Shown here one piece after another: positions 55,037-63,547 of a stretch of DNA of 64,000 nucleotides (positions within the stretch are counted from its first letter, which is position 1; every line of letters starts with the position of its first letter). The position numbers were made by a program, and so were the translations under genes. Origin of the DNA: a virus; IMG/VR virus record IMGVR_UViG_3300046652_000008, positions 1-64,000 of that record, one strand, 5' to 3'. Below the pieces are notes generated by a model. That model was given only the letters and a program-made list of their open reading frames with translations, did not search any database and had not been told where the DNA came from.

Positions 55037-55343
55037 TATCGGCGGACGCGTTTACACCGTGAAGTTCGTCCACTCCACCTACGCTCCGAAAGTAGGAGAA
55101 GATCGGAAAGAAATCACCACTTGCCAACTAAGGGAATACCGATATGGCGAATCACAGCCGCCAGACTTTGTGGATAACTTCGGCGCTGTTGGCCGTTTTT
55201 GGCTGGACATGCCCAGTGAAGTCACGGCGCACAAGAAATCCCTAGCGCGAGCCATGAAGAACGCCGGATACGGAAAAGAACTACGCGAAAAGCTGTGGAC
55301 TGCGTATTTCAGTCGGCGCAAGCACAACAGCAGATACGAGTAG
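55026..55343 (+). CDS. hypothetical protein
   Basis: 105 residues (MKFNIGGRVYTVKFVHSTYA). Beta-rich start, basic helical end (HKKSLARAMKNAGYGKELRE). Starts inside the deaminase gene end. No motif was recognised. Confidence 0.55.
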   Translation: MKFNIGGRVYTVKFVHSTYAPKVGEDRKEITTCQLREYRYGESQPPDFVDNFGAVGRFWLDMPSEVTAHKKSLARAMKNAGYGKELREKLWTAYFSRRKHNSRYE

Positions 55344-55358
55344 AGGAGCGAGACAACT

Positions 55359-55733
55359 ATGATACGGAAAACAATGTGGATGGAAAATACTGGTTCATGG
55401 CTCTGGGAGGTTCCTTGTACCTATACCAAAATGCGCCAGAATTACCCAGGAATCTGTAAGGCCAAGACAACTCGGCTCTTCGCCGTTCCATATAGCGCAA
55501 GTAGGGTCCGGCTCTTTGCTAGCGATGTGGCGGTAAGAGGGGCACTCCCCGTATGGCTTGATGCTGATGCCAGATTGATTAACAATACATGCGGCGTGTA
55601 TCTTGGCAGGAAGGATGGTAAGCTCAAGGGGCACATTGAGATCCTGTATAGGCTTTGGGTGACTATTTTCAACAAGTTCGAGCTCCCCGGCAAGCATACA
55701 AAAGTCTGGGTTTGGCTGGAGTATTACGACTAG
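55359..55733 (+). CDS. hypothetical protein
   Basis: 124 residues (MIRKTMWMENTGSWLWEVPC). Strands such as KTTRLFAVPYSASRVRLFAS and LIKRLW-type ends; a beta-rich soluble protein. No recognised family. Confidence 0.55.
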   Translation: MIRKTMWMENTGSWLWEVPCTYTKMRQNYPGICKAKTTRLFAVPYSASRVRLFASDVAVRGALPVWLDADARLINNTCGVYLGRKDGKLKGHIEILYRLWVTIFNKFELPGKHTKVWVWLEYYD

Positions 55734-55782
55734 ACGGCCAAAAACGCTTGACTACCGTGTAAAATAACTAGAGAGGATCAAT

Positions 55783-56571
55783 ATGGACGACCAAACAGCA
55801 CAAGATTACGGAATTCCGACCGTCTCGGACTTTGAGACAAGCCCACAACTGAACGAGCTTTTCGCGGCACTTGCCAAGGCTCAAGGCGAGATGGACTCAG
55901 CCAAGAAGTCGAGCGATAACCCATTTTTCAAAAGCAAGTACGCTGACCTAGCGGAGGTCTGGGAAGCTATTCGAGGGCCACTCTCCAAGAACGGGCTATG
56001 CCTTACGCAGTACCCGCTAGGGCCAGAAGGCGTAATTAGCATCTTGGGCCATTCATCGGGCCAATTCATCCGCAGCGTCATTCACTTGCCAGCCGACAAG
56101 AAAGGCCAGATGGACGCCCAAACTATCGGGTCTATGATTACCTATGCGCGCAGGTATAGTGCATCGGCCATCGCTGGAATCGCGCAGGACGACGACGATG
56201 GGAATGCTGCCAGCGGGAAGCCATCACCAGCCCGTCAGCTACCAGCGCCGCGAGTAGCTAACCCCGCCCCTGTGGCCGCAGTAGAGACCCCAGAGCCGCC
56301 AGAAGCGCCAGACACGCCAGATCAGGCGGAACGTAAGAGACTTCGCGCTATTGTAGTTAAGACCATCGGAAATACGAATCTGATGAAGTTCTGGCTTGGG
56401 TATTTCGGAAAGAACCAACAATCAGAACTGCCAACAGACGTGGCCGTGTATCTTCCGGGGTATCGTTACCTAGTCGAACAGGCCGACCACGTTAAGAAGG
56501 AATTAGCTGAGAAGGTTCCGGCAGACAAACTAGGGGCCGAAGTCGCCAAGCTGCAAGAGGATTTGAAGTAA
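55783..56571 (+). CDS. erf: ERF-family ssDNA-annealing recombinase
   Basis: 262 residues. N-terminal ERF domain: LNELFAALAKAQGEMDSAKK, SSDNPFFKSKYADLAEVWEA and the hallmark IGSMITYARRYSASAIAGIA, QDDDDGNAA. A Pro/Ala-rich linker (about 150-185) leads to a helical C-terminal domain. It anneals complementary ssDNA with SSB during phage recombination and works with the exonuclease-like gene at 57079. An intrinsic terminator follows. Confidence 0.93.
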   Translation: MDDQTAQDYGIPTVSDFETSPQLNELFAALAKAQGEMDSAKKSSDNPFFKSKYADLAEVWEAIRGPLSKNGLCLTQYPLGPEGVISILGHSSGQFIRSVIHLPADKKGQMDAQTIGSMITYARRYSASAIAGIAQDDDDGNAASGKPSPARQLPAPRVANPAPVAAVETPEPPEAPDTPDQAERKRLRAIVVKTIGNTNLMKFWLGYFGKNQQSELPTDVAVYLPGYRYLVEQADHVKKELAEKVPADKLGAEVAKLQEDLK

Positions 56572-56599
56572 GCGCACGAGCCTTTCGAGTAACGGCGCT

Positions 56600-56632
56600 T
56601 AGGGGATAGCAACGGCTGTCCCCTATTTTTTT
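56600..56632 (+). terminator. rho-independent terminator after the ERF gene
   Basis: TAGGGGATAGC and GCTGTCCCCTA form an 11-bp stem (one T-G wobble) with an AACG loop, followed by seven T. It ends the 51-56 kb transcription unit. Confidence 0.92.
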
Positions 56633-56634
56633 GA

Positions 56635-56643
56635 TGCTATAAT
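56635..56643 (+). promoter_or_regulatory. extended -10 promoter
   Basis: TGCTATAAT directly follows the terminator and precedes the 38-aa ORF by 20 nt. No clear -35. The same TG-N-TATAAT form precedes minus-strand genes. Confidence 0.6.
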
Positions 56644-56663
56644 GAATCACAAGGAGAAACAAT

Positions 56664-56780
56664 ATGACGATACATCTAGGGCTTCAAGATTTGGTTGTAT
56701 TTTTGGTTGGTGGGCTCTTCGGCAGAATTGCTTCCGCCATGCTAGTGTACGGATGGGAATCATGGAAGTATGGCAAATGA
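56664..56780 (+). CDS. 38-aa membrane micropeptide
   Basis: ATG at 56664 with AAGGAG site. MTIHLGLQDLVVFLVGGLFG, RIASAMLVYGWESWKYGK: one membrane helix. Its stop overlaps the next ATG (ATGA). Confidence 0.6.
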   Translation: MTIHLGLQDLVVFLVGGLFGRIASAMLVYGWESWKYGK

Positions 56781-57082
56781 CACGCGAAGATAAACTACTT
56801 GTCCACTTGGAATTGGTTATTTTTAGAGACCTGCCGGAAGGTACGTCCGTAACTGGTAAAGACATGGAATACCGGATAGAGAAAGCCACCCAGTTGCAAA
56901 AGATCAGGGCATATTATAGGTCAAGATATGCTATCCCGCTATTACTGCCAGATGAGCGGGAGCCCATACCTTCTACCACTGGCTTAGATATGAACAACGC
57001 AAATGTGTTCATATTGTCAGATAAGGTGGCGTGGCTTGAGCATAAGCTACGATTACTGGGAGATCGGGTAGAATCTTTATGA
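56777..57082 (+). CDS. helical protein
   Basis: 101 residues from the ATG at 56777 (overlap ATGA). MTREDKLLVHLELVIFRDLP, EKATQLQKIRAYYRSRYAIP and a C-terminal helix NVFILSDKVAWLEHKLRLLG. It may be a partner of the following nuclease, with which it is coupled. No family was recognised. Confidence 0.6.
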   Translation: MTREDKLLVHLELVIFRDLPEGTSVTGKDMEYRIEKATQLQKIRAYYRSRYAIPLLLPDEREPIPSTTGLDMNNANVFILSDKVAWLEHKLRLLGDRVESL

Positions 57083-57672
57083 TACACTTTGACGAAGACA
57101 CGCACACATACACCAACGACGATGGAGAAGTTATCTCATCAGTCACTCAGATTCTCCGTACTATGGGCTTTGGTGGATTCTACAAAGACACGGGAGCCAA
57201 AGAGCGCGGAACCGAGATCCACAACGCCATTGAGTTAGAGCTAAAAACCCCAGGTGGATATGAAGGCGACAACAAGTACATCCAATCCTGCATTAATCGG
57301 CTGATTGAGTTTCGGCTTGCTGGAAACCTCAAGGTCATTAAGTCAGAGGATCTGGTATACTCTGTTAGTTTTAGATATGCAGGGAGATATGACGTTCTAT
57401 TTGAAGACAGAAATGAAGACCGTTTCCTGTGCGACTTTAAGACAGGGACGAGCGTAGCGTCAGAGACTAAACTACAGCTTGCCGCCTACGACATAGCTTC
57501 TGGTGCTACTATATACCGTAAGCCCTATAAGCGCATGGCGCTCCACCTAACCGACAAGAGATGTAAGCCCGTAAACTATGACGTTATGGGTGACTACGAT
57601 GTTTGGAAATCGCTTGTGAAGAAGTATCATGAGAATGTAAGTCAATATAGTTCCAGTTTGGAAAGGAATTGA
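57079..57672 (+). CDS. PD-(D/E)XK exonuclease, RecB/Cas4-like
   Basis: 197 residues. Motifs of the nuclease: GTEIHNAIELE (His), YAGRYDVLFEDR then FLCDFKTGTS (D...DxK active site) and KLQLAAYDIAS (Gln motif). No iron-sulfur Cys cluster is present, in contrast with Cas4 proper. It probably resects dsDNA ends for the ERF annealase upstream, as in other phage recombination modules. Confidence 0.88.
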   Translation: MIHFDEDTHTYTNDDGEVISSVTQILRTMGFGGFYKDTGAKERGTEIHNAIELELKTPGGYEGDNKYIQSCINRLIEFRLAGNLKVIKSEDLVYSVSFRYAGRYDVLFEDRNEDRFLCDFKTGTSVASETKLQLAAYDIASGATIYRKPYKRMALHLTDKRCKPVNYDVMGDYDVWKSLVKKYHENVSQYSSSLERN

Positions 57673-57676
57673 CATC

Positions 57677-57973
57677 ATGAAATGCCCCAAATGCAAAGAA
57701 TGCGATGTTTGCGTAGAGTTGGAATTGACTGGCGGCTGTAGCGGGCATGATAATGACGAGTACTGCTACTGTGATGCGCAAGAGGCTGCCCTGGTCTTAC
57801 GATGCGCTGGCAGACAATTGCGTAAAGGCCAAAAGCCATGTGGGTGGAAGCATCGTCCATACGATTTACAGGACTCTGGCTCTATCGAGCGGTTTATTTG
57901 TAGTATACTAAAGCCAGAAGACTGCGAGGTTATACTTAATATGAATCACAAAAAAGAGAGGTGGGAACGATGA
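57677..57973 (+). CDS. small Cys-rich protein
   Basis: 98 residues. MKCPKCKECDVCVELELTGG, CSGHDNDEYCYCDAQEAALV, LRCAGRQLRKGQKPCGWKHR: many Cys in pairs, likely two zinc sites. It ends with a basic tail and overlaps the next ATG. Probably a nucleic-acid-binding accessory of the replication genes. Confidence 0.6.
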   Translation: MKCPKCKECDVCVELELTGGCSGHDNDEYCYCDAQEAALVLRCAGRQLRKGQKPCGWKHRPYDLQDSGSIERFICSILKPEDCEVILNMNHKKERWER

Positions 57974-58422
57974 CAGACAAAGAAGAAATCCTGCTCCGCG
58001 CAGAGCTAGCCGCAGCCATCAAAGAACGAGACAAGGCCATCTCCAGCCGAAAAAGCACATGGACCTGGATTGAGAGCAAGTATGGCAAGGCTCACGATTG
58101 GGCGCGAAAGACACTTCCCGAGCCGTGGCGCACTCAATACTTTGGCTGTATAGCCAATGGCCTAGCGACATGGGATGACCACGGCGAAGCCTATATGTGC
58201 AAGGCTGGTTTCATGGTCACTCCCGGCAATTACTTCAGCATGGGAGCACAAGAACAATTACTGTTTGACCTATGCGAACGAGCGGAGGATGCAGAGGTAG
58301 CATTGGCTGAGGCCAGAGAGCTATGCGGCGAGGCTTACTATCATATAAGCGAAGAAAAGTACCCGGATCTATCTATTCAGCTTCGAGCACAGGGGGCAAA
58401 GAGAGATCGCAATAATGAGTAA
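57970..58422 (+). CDS. coiled-coil protein
   Basis: 150 residues from the ATG at 57970, overlapping the upstream TGA. N-terminal coiled coil (MTDKEEILLRAELAAAIKER), then a domain with WIESKYGKAHDWARKTLPEP, YMCKAGFMVTPGNYFSMGAQ. Overlaps the helicase start by 8 nt. Function is unknown. Confidence 0.6.
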   Translation: MTDKEEILLRAELAAAIKERDKAISSRKSTWTWIESKYGKAHDWARKTLPEPWRTQYFGCIANGLATWDDHGEAYMCKAGFMVTPGNYFSMGAQEQLLFDLCERAEDAEVALAEARELCGEAYYHISEEKYPDLSIQLRAQGAKRDRNNE

Positions 58423-60193
58423 TCGCCCATACCAAGACGAATGCCTGGATACAATCAAGTCTAAGATTGGGCTATCTATCAATCGCCAGCTAATCGTTAT
58501 GGCGACAGGCAGCGGTAAGGGTTCTATCCTTGCGTGGCTCCCGGAAAAGCTAGGAATGGTTCGTGGCGTCGAGCAGATGCTTGTTCTTGTCCATCGCAAC
58601 GACTTAGTAGACCAACTAGCCAAACGTATCCGACGCTACAACCCGAAGCTCATGGTATCTGTCGAGCAGGGGATCAACAAGGCCAATAAGTTCTCTGATG
58701 TTGTGGTGGCGTCCATCCAGTCTATCTCTAGCGGAACACGCCTAGATAGATTTGACCCATACGACTACAAATACATCGTTATAGATGAAGCTCATATTGC
58801 CCCAGGCTCCCGCGCTTATGATAAGGTTCTTTCCTATTTCGGCGTAGTTAAAGATTCCCCTACCTTTGATCCAACCAAGATCAGTATTGGTTTTACGGCC
58901 ACCCCAGACCGACCAGACGGCAAGGGCTTAGACTACCTATACGATGAAATTTCTTTCACGCGAGATGCCGTTGACTTGATGCGCGACGGGATTTGGCATA
59001 ACGGGAAGTTCCTTAACTACCTGCTAGAGCCGAAATGCTACCGCATTAAAACTACGGTAGACTTGGACAAGTTAAAGAAAGAGGGCGGCGACTTTAATAT
59101 CACCGAGCTTGAAAAGACTATCAATAATCCGTATCGTAATGATATTATCGTAGAAAATTACAAGCTGTACGGTGAGGGGCTTCCCGCTATCTGCTTTACG
59201 TGCGACATCCAGCACGCTAAAGACGTAGTATCGGCCTTTGAAAAGGGCGGCTTGGTTGCCAGCATCGTTACAGGAGACACCCCCCACGAAGAACGTCAGC
59301 GGCTCTACGCAGCCCTGGCTGCCAAGGAGATTAACTGCCTGTGCTCTGCTGGCGTCCTGAACGTCGGCTTAGACATCCCAGAGGCTACAGTAGCCCTTAT
59401 GGCACGTCCCATGCTCTCCCCACTCATGTATCGCCAGTCGGTTGGCCGCGTGTTCCGGCCATTCCCATCCCCCGAGGAAATCATGGGCGGATTCGTCCCA
59501 TCTTGGTTCAAGCAATACTCTATAGTTTTAGACTTTGTAGATGTTACCAGCAAGCATAGGCTTGTGACTACGTCTACCCTATATGGACTACGGGCAGACT
59601 TCGACATGAAAGGCAAGCGGCTTGTCCAAGAATTAGACAAGATAGAGGCAATCAAAACCAAGCACTCCTTTGAAGATATGGGAGAGTTTAAGGATCTTGA
59701 CGCTATCCAGTCTTTTGCCCAAAAGGTAGACTTACTTCAAGCGCCGAGAATCCCGGCAGAGATCCAAAAGCTAACTAATATCGTCTGGCACAAAGAGGGA
59801 CAAGGCTATGCAGTTAATACGAAATGCGGAAAGCATATAGAGATTAAGAAGAATCAGCTAGGACAGTGGGATGTCTATACTTCAGAGCGCGGCGTCCGTA
59901 AGTTTGCCGGATCGGCCAAGGAGCTAGGAGAAGGCGTCAAGCTAGGCGAAGCCCAAATACCAATAGAGTCTAAGCCGTTACTGGACGGGCAATCGGGCTG
60001 GAGAAACAACCCGCCGACCCCAAAACAAATAGCAACCGTCAAGAGATTCTTGCCTTCTGCCGTGAAAAATGCGTATAATGAGAAAGAGTTGGAAGACTTT
60101 ATACTTACTAAATTCCCGACCTCTGGAGATGCGAGCAATTTCATCGCTAAGAAGTTTGATAGGTTTACGGGAAAGAAGGAATGGAAGCGATGA
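58415..60193 (+). CDS. SF2 DEAH/DEAD-like helicase
   Basis: 592 residues. Q-motif-like RPYQDECL, motif I MATGSGKGSI (GKG in place of GKT), Ia VLVHRNDLVDQL, motif II VIDEAHIAP, III GFTATPDRPDG, V AGVLNVGLDIP and VI RQSVGRVFRP. It is UvrB/RecG-like in the second domain, close to the RAD25/SSL2-type of phage helicase (T4 UvsW-like). The C-terminal 130 residues contain a separate fold (TNIVWHKEGQGYAVNTKCGK). It probably drives fork regression or R-loop processing in recombination-dependent replication. Confidence 0.9.
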   Translation: MSNRPYQDECLDTIKSKIGLSINRQLIVMATGSGKGSILAWLPEKLGMVRGVEQMLVLVHRNDLVDQLAKRIRRYNPKLMVSVEQGINKANKFSDVVVASIQSISSGTRLDRFDPYDYKYIVIDEAHIAPGSRAYDKVLSYFGVVKDSPTFDPTKISIGFTATPDRPDGKGLDYLYDEISFTRDAVDLMRDGIWHNGKFLNYLLEPKCYRIKTTVDLDKLKKEGGDFNITELEKTINNPYRNDIIVENYKLYGEGLPAICFTCDIQHAKDVVSAFEKGGLVASIVTGDTPHEERQRLYAALAAKEINCLCSAGVLNVGLDIPEATVALMARPMLSPLMYRQSVGRVFRPFPSPEEIMGGFVPSWFKQYSIVLDFVDVTSKHRLVTTSTLYGLRADFDMKGKRLVQELDKIEAIKTKHSFEDMGEFKDLDAIQSFAQKVDLLQAPRIPAEIQKLTNIVWHKEGQGYAVNTKCGKHIEIKKNQLGQWDVYTSERGVRKFAGSAKELGEGVKLGEAQIPIESKPLLDGQSGWRNNPPTPKQIATVKRFLPSAVKNAYNEKELEDFILTKFPTSGDASNFIAKKFDRFTGKKEWKR

Positions 60194-60474
60194 AGAAAGT
60201 TTGTGCGGTGTGCGACTTGGAGTTTGAGGCGTATCTAGGGAAGCCGGGTCTAGCTACGCAGTGTCGCTGGTGTGGGGAAGACCACGAACGAGACACCGGA
60301 GTAATTGTTTATAGGGCCGAGCAGTCGGAGGATGAAAGCGGATCTGATTTTTCTATCACAAACTCTCCTGCAACCCTGTCATACTTAAACGGGACGCCGA
60401 GAAGCCGAGGATTAGAACGAGAGATATTAGCCGAGGCCAAGCGAGAAGATACATACGGGAAATTGCCGATCTAA
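60190..60474 (+). CDS. zinc-ribbon protein
   Basis: 94 residues from the ATG at 60190 (overlap ATGA). VCAVCDLEFEAYLGKPGLAT, QCRWCGEDHERDT: CxxC-x16-CxxC. The C-terminal half is acidic and polar. Small DNA-binding accessory of the helicase, perhaps. Confidence 0.65.
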   Translation: MKKVCAVCDLEFEAYLGKPGLATQCRWCGEDHERDTGVIVYRAEQSEDESGSDFSITNSPATLSYLNGTPRSRGLEREILAEAKREDTYGKLPI

Positions 60475-60485
60475 GGAGAATAACC

Positions 60486-60776
60486 ATGACCTGGGAACAG
60501 AAACTTGAAGCAATTGAGGCGCTATGTGGCATAACCACCGTTAATCTACAGATGAGAAAGCCGGGGGATTGGTACGTTAGCGCCGGGATGAGCATATCCA
60601 AAGACGGAATATCCACTAGTTCTTATGGTAATGGGAAAACTCCAGAAGAGGCGGTGAACGACCATTGGAATATCTATGCCGTTAATCTTCCGCCAGAGCT
60701 TAGCATAATCCTGGGATATACAGCAGATAAGAAATACCGCTGGAATGGATTTATGTGGCGCGAGGTACAAATATGA
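60486..60776 (+). CDS. small hypothetical protein
   Basis: 96 residues. MTWEQKLEAIEALCGITTVN, LQMRKPGDWYVSAGMSISKD, GKTPEEAVNDHWNIYAVNLP. A strand-helix pattern as in small double-psi or dsRNA-like folds; not assigned. AAGGAG site; stop overlaps the next ATG. Confidence 0.6.
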   Translation: MTWEQKLEAIEALCGITTVNLQMRKPGDWYVSAGMSISKDGISTSSYGNGKTPEEAVNDHWNIYAVNLPPELSIILGYTADKKYRWNGFMWREVQI

Positions 60777-61288
60777 AACGATACAAGCAACAGTCATTTA
60801 TGGCAGACGACGGGACTCCACTAGATGCCAAGACGGAAGACCAGGAATTCTGCACTGCCTTAATGCTCATTTACCGGAGCGCTAACATTCCGCGCAGGGC
60901 GCATCCCCAGTCGGTTAGTCGCCTGTCCCGTGATTGGGCAGACAAGGTAAAGAATGCACTACGATCATCTGAACCGGATGAGTTGCTAGCGCAGATGGAG
61001 AACTTTACCAAAGACCCCTATTGGACGGAACGCGGTTGCCCTCTAAATGCTTTCTTTGCCAAGAAGCCCAAGGAAGAACCCGAGCCGGAACCAGAGCCCA
61101 AGCGCGAAGTGATAGCTGCTAGCGACTTCCAGAAACGCAAGGCCGCTCTAGTTGAAAGGATCATTAAGGCGTCCAACGGCAGGAACGTCGAGAAACTCGA
61201 AAGAGAAGTATACGCGCAACTATTGAAGGACATCAACTCGAAAGAGTGTACCCTGAAGACTATAGAGGTTGCGGAGGCGGCGTTCTGA
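60773..61288 (+). CDS. possible replication initiator or helicase-loader-like protein
   Basis: 171 residues from the ATG at 60773 (overlap ATGA). The N-terminal part (EFCTALMLIYRSANIPRRAH, SRLSRDWADKVKNALRSSEP) and a middle EPEPEPEPK linker precede a helical C-terminal part (KAALVERIIKASNGRNVEKL). Its location directly before primase and DnaB fits a helicase loader or origin-binding adapter; no motif proves it. Confidence 0.5.
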   Translation: MKRYKQQSFMADDGTPLDAKTEDQEFCTALMLIYRSANIPRRAHPQSVSRLSRDWADKVKNALRSSEPDELLAQMENFTKDPYWTERGCPLNAFFAKKPKEEPEPEPEPKREVIAASDFQKRKAALVERIIKASNGRNVEKLEREVYAQLLKDINSKECTLKTIEVAEAAF

Positions 61289-62097
61289 AGATCACGCTCA
61301 AGGAACTACGCGCCCTTGCAAAAACGAACCTAGTCGTCTCTAATTACTTATCGCCGGTCAGTAGAATAGGCGACAAGATAGTCTATTATCATTGCCCCGT
61401 TCATGACGACAAGAAGGCAAGTTTGCGCGTAAACCTGAAGGATAACCTCTGGTCCTGCTATCCGTGTGGCAAGTGGGGAGACGCGGTAGAATTCGTTAGA
61501 CACGTAGAGAACGTAAATCACTCGGAAGCTGTCAAGATTGTGGTGGACATCTGTGGACTGGACGGCATAGAAGAAGACAAGAGCCGGGCTAGAGCCATAA
61601 TCTCGGAGAGGGAGAACGCGGACAGGATGCTTGGTGATATACGTTATCGCCTATTTAACATAGAATCAGCAATCGAGAAGAAGCTGGAGCGCCTGTACTC
61701 TATGGCAACTGATAGATACGAAGACATACTTAAAGGAGAGCGGATCTTGTTTGATACAAAGTCATTGCTAGATAAATCATCCCATCTCTCAATAGATTCC
61801 ATCATTACGCTTTACAACAGTGGGACAGACAATGAATACTATAGATTTCTGATACCGAACTACAGCCTAGAGCAAAAATGCGAAGAGTATAGGCGCGTCG
61901 ATGATGTGAACCGAGCCGTTGCGTTCCTTTCAAAGCGTGAAGACTGCTACGACGTGATTGCGGCGTATATCGGCGGGACTCCCAGCATTAAGAAATGCGC
62001 AGAACTTCTAGTGAATTCTCCCGTAGACGCTGATAAGATAATTAACGGACTTCTGGACATCATAAAGGTTAAGGCGGCGGCAAGTGGAAAAGACTAG
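61285..62097 (+). CDS. DnaG-type zinc-finger primase-like protein
   Basis: 270 residues if begun at CTG 61285 (CTGA overlap with the previous stop, GGAGG 7-8 nt before); a GTG at 61246 would give 283 residues. The CHC2 zinc finger is clear: YHCPVHDDKKASLRVNLKDN, LWSCYPCGKWGDAVEFVRHV. A long helical region follows. No TOPRIM acidic motif (EGxxD) is seen, so it carries the template-recognition part only and may work with a partner or the host primase. Confidence 0.82.
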   Translation: MKITLKELRALAKTNLVVSNYLSPVSRIGDKIVYYHCPVHDDKKASLRVNLKDNLWSCYPCGKWGDAVEFVRHVENVNHSEAVKIVVDICGLDGIEEDKSRARAIISERENADRMLGDIRYRLFNIESAIEKKLERLYSMATDRYEDILKGERILFDTKSLLDKSSHLSIDSIITLYNSGTDNEYYRFLIPNYSLEQKCEEYRRVDDVNRAVAFLSKREDCYDVIAAYIGGTPSIKKCAELLVNSPVDADKIINGLLDIIKVKAAASGKD

Positions 62098-63547
62098 CCA
62101 AGAGAAGCTGGAACTAGAAATAGTTGCCTACTGTTTCACCCACCATTCCTCAGTGGGAACGGTATCCCGCATTATTGGGACACGACACTTTACAAATAAG
62201 TGCTATAAATATATCTTTGACTGTACGGTGGATTCCTATAACCTGGAAGATAAGGCCAGCCGAGCAACTATAGTTCAGCGAGCCGTCAAGCGTAGTAAGT
62301 TAAATTGGGACGCTACCCCGATACTGAATGAGATTGCAGCCGTAGATACACGAGACTACGATGTTGACTCAGCACTCAAGACAATGAACGATTCGTTTCT
62401 CTCTAGGCAGCTTGTAAAGCTAGCTGAAGATATCAGCAGCCAAGTGAGTGGTGGCGACTCGTCCATCTCGGTGATAGATAGTGCGCGGCATGGCCTAGAT
62501 AATATAGCCGATGGTATAGTAACGGACGATTGCTACCATACGCTTGGGGATATCATCGAAGGCTCAGAGCAGAAACACGCAAACATCTATGATGGAACCC
62601 ATGGCACTTCCGGCATACCGTCTCCTATCGCAGCTATTGACCTAATCACTGGAAAGTTCCGCAAGGGCAGATTCTATGTAATTGCGGCCAGACCATCCAC
62701 CGGGAAGTCTGCGCTAGTTACACAGATTGCATATAAAGCCGCAAGTCTCGGTTTCAAGGTGCTGATGTTCAGCTTTGAGATGGACTCCGACTCCATATGG
62801 CGCAGGATTCTTTCCGCCGAGACGGGAATCATGGCTTGGGATATGGAAACCGGATTCCTATCAGAAGAAGAAAAAGCACAAGCAACCGAATGGCTGGATA
62901 CGCACAGAGATATACCACTGTATATCGTCCCGCGTAAAACCGGGAAGACCATGGCATCTATGAATGCCGTGATTCGCGGATTTACGACTAAATATGGAGC
63001 GCCTGATCTTGTGATTGTGGACTATATCCAGCTAGTTAAGGCGGGAGTTAGAACCACCGGAAGATACGAAGAGATGACCTATGTCTCTAATGCTTTAATG
63101 GATATTCCCTATGAGCATTCCACTGCGCTAATAGCTTTAAGCCAGATGAGCCGAGCGATGGAGAAACGCGACTATTCCAGGCCGCAACTTTCTGATTTGC
63201 GCGAAACCGGGGCGATTGAGCAGGATTCTGACTGCGTTAGCTTTCTATGGCGTCCAGACATGCACCAGAACAGCAAGGATGGAGGAGGAGGCCGGAAGGA
63301 CCAGGAGGATTATCCACCAGGGTATACCGAGTTGATCTTCGAGAAAAACCGCCAAGGACGAACTGGATGTGTTAAACTAAAGTTCGATGGGGCGCATACG
63401 AAGTTTACCGAGCTACCAGAAGGAGAATACGATGGCACTTCCGAGAGATCAACGACTAACGCCGCTCCGAGAGACCCTTCAGGAACTAATCGGGCAAAAA
63501 CTGGTAAAGGCAAACAGACATCCCAGACTTCCTTTAACCCTGTATAA
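62084..63547 (+). CDS. dnaB: DnaB-type replicative helicase
   Basis: 487 residues, GTG start at 62084. N-terminal helical domain (TSQEKLELEIVAYCFTHHSS), RecA core with Walker A ARPSTGKSALVTQIA, FSFEMDSDSIWRRI, Walker B LVIVDYIQLVK, ALSQMSRAMEKR and LRETGAIEQDSDCVSFLWRP. C-terminal tail of about 40 residues is polar and overlaps the RNA ligase gene. It unwinds the fork as a hexamer with the primase just upstream. Confidence 0.93.
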   Translation: MEKTSQEKLELEIVAYCFTHHSSVGTVSRIIGTRHFTNKCYKYIFDCTVDSYNLEDKASRATIVQRAVKRSKLNWDATPILNEIAAVDTRDYDVDSALKTMNDSFLSRQLVKLAEDISSQVSGGDSSISVIDSARHGLDNIADGIVTDDCYHTLGDIIEGSEQKHANIYDGTHGTSGIPSPIAAIDLITGKFRKGRFYVIAARPSTGKSALVTQIAYKAASLGFKVLMFSFEMDSDSIWRRILSAETGIMAWDMETGFLSEEEKAQATEWLDTHRDIPLYIVPRKTGKTMASMNAVIRGFTTKYGAPDLVIVDYIQLVKAGVRTTGRYEEMTYVSNALMDIPYEHSTALIALSQMSRAMEKRDYSRPQLSDLRETGAIEQDSDCVSFLWRPDMHQNSKDGGGGRKDQEDYPPGYTELIFEKNRQGRTGCVKLKFDGAHTKFTELPEGEYDGTSERSTTNAAPRDPSGTNRAKTGKGKQTSQTSFNPV

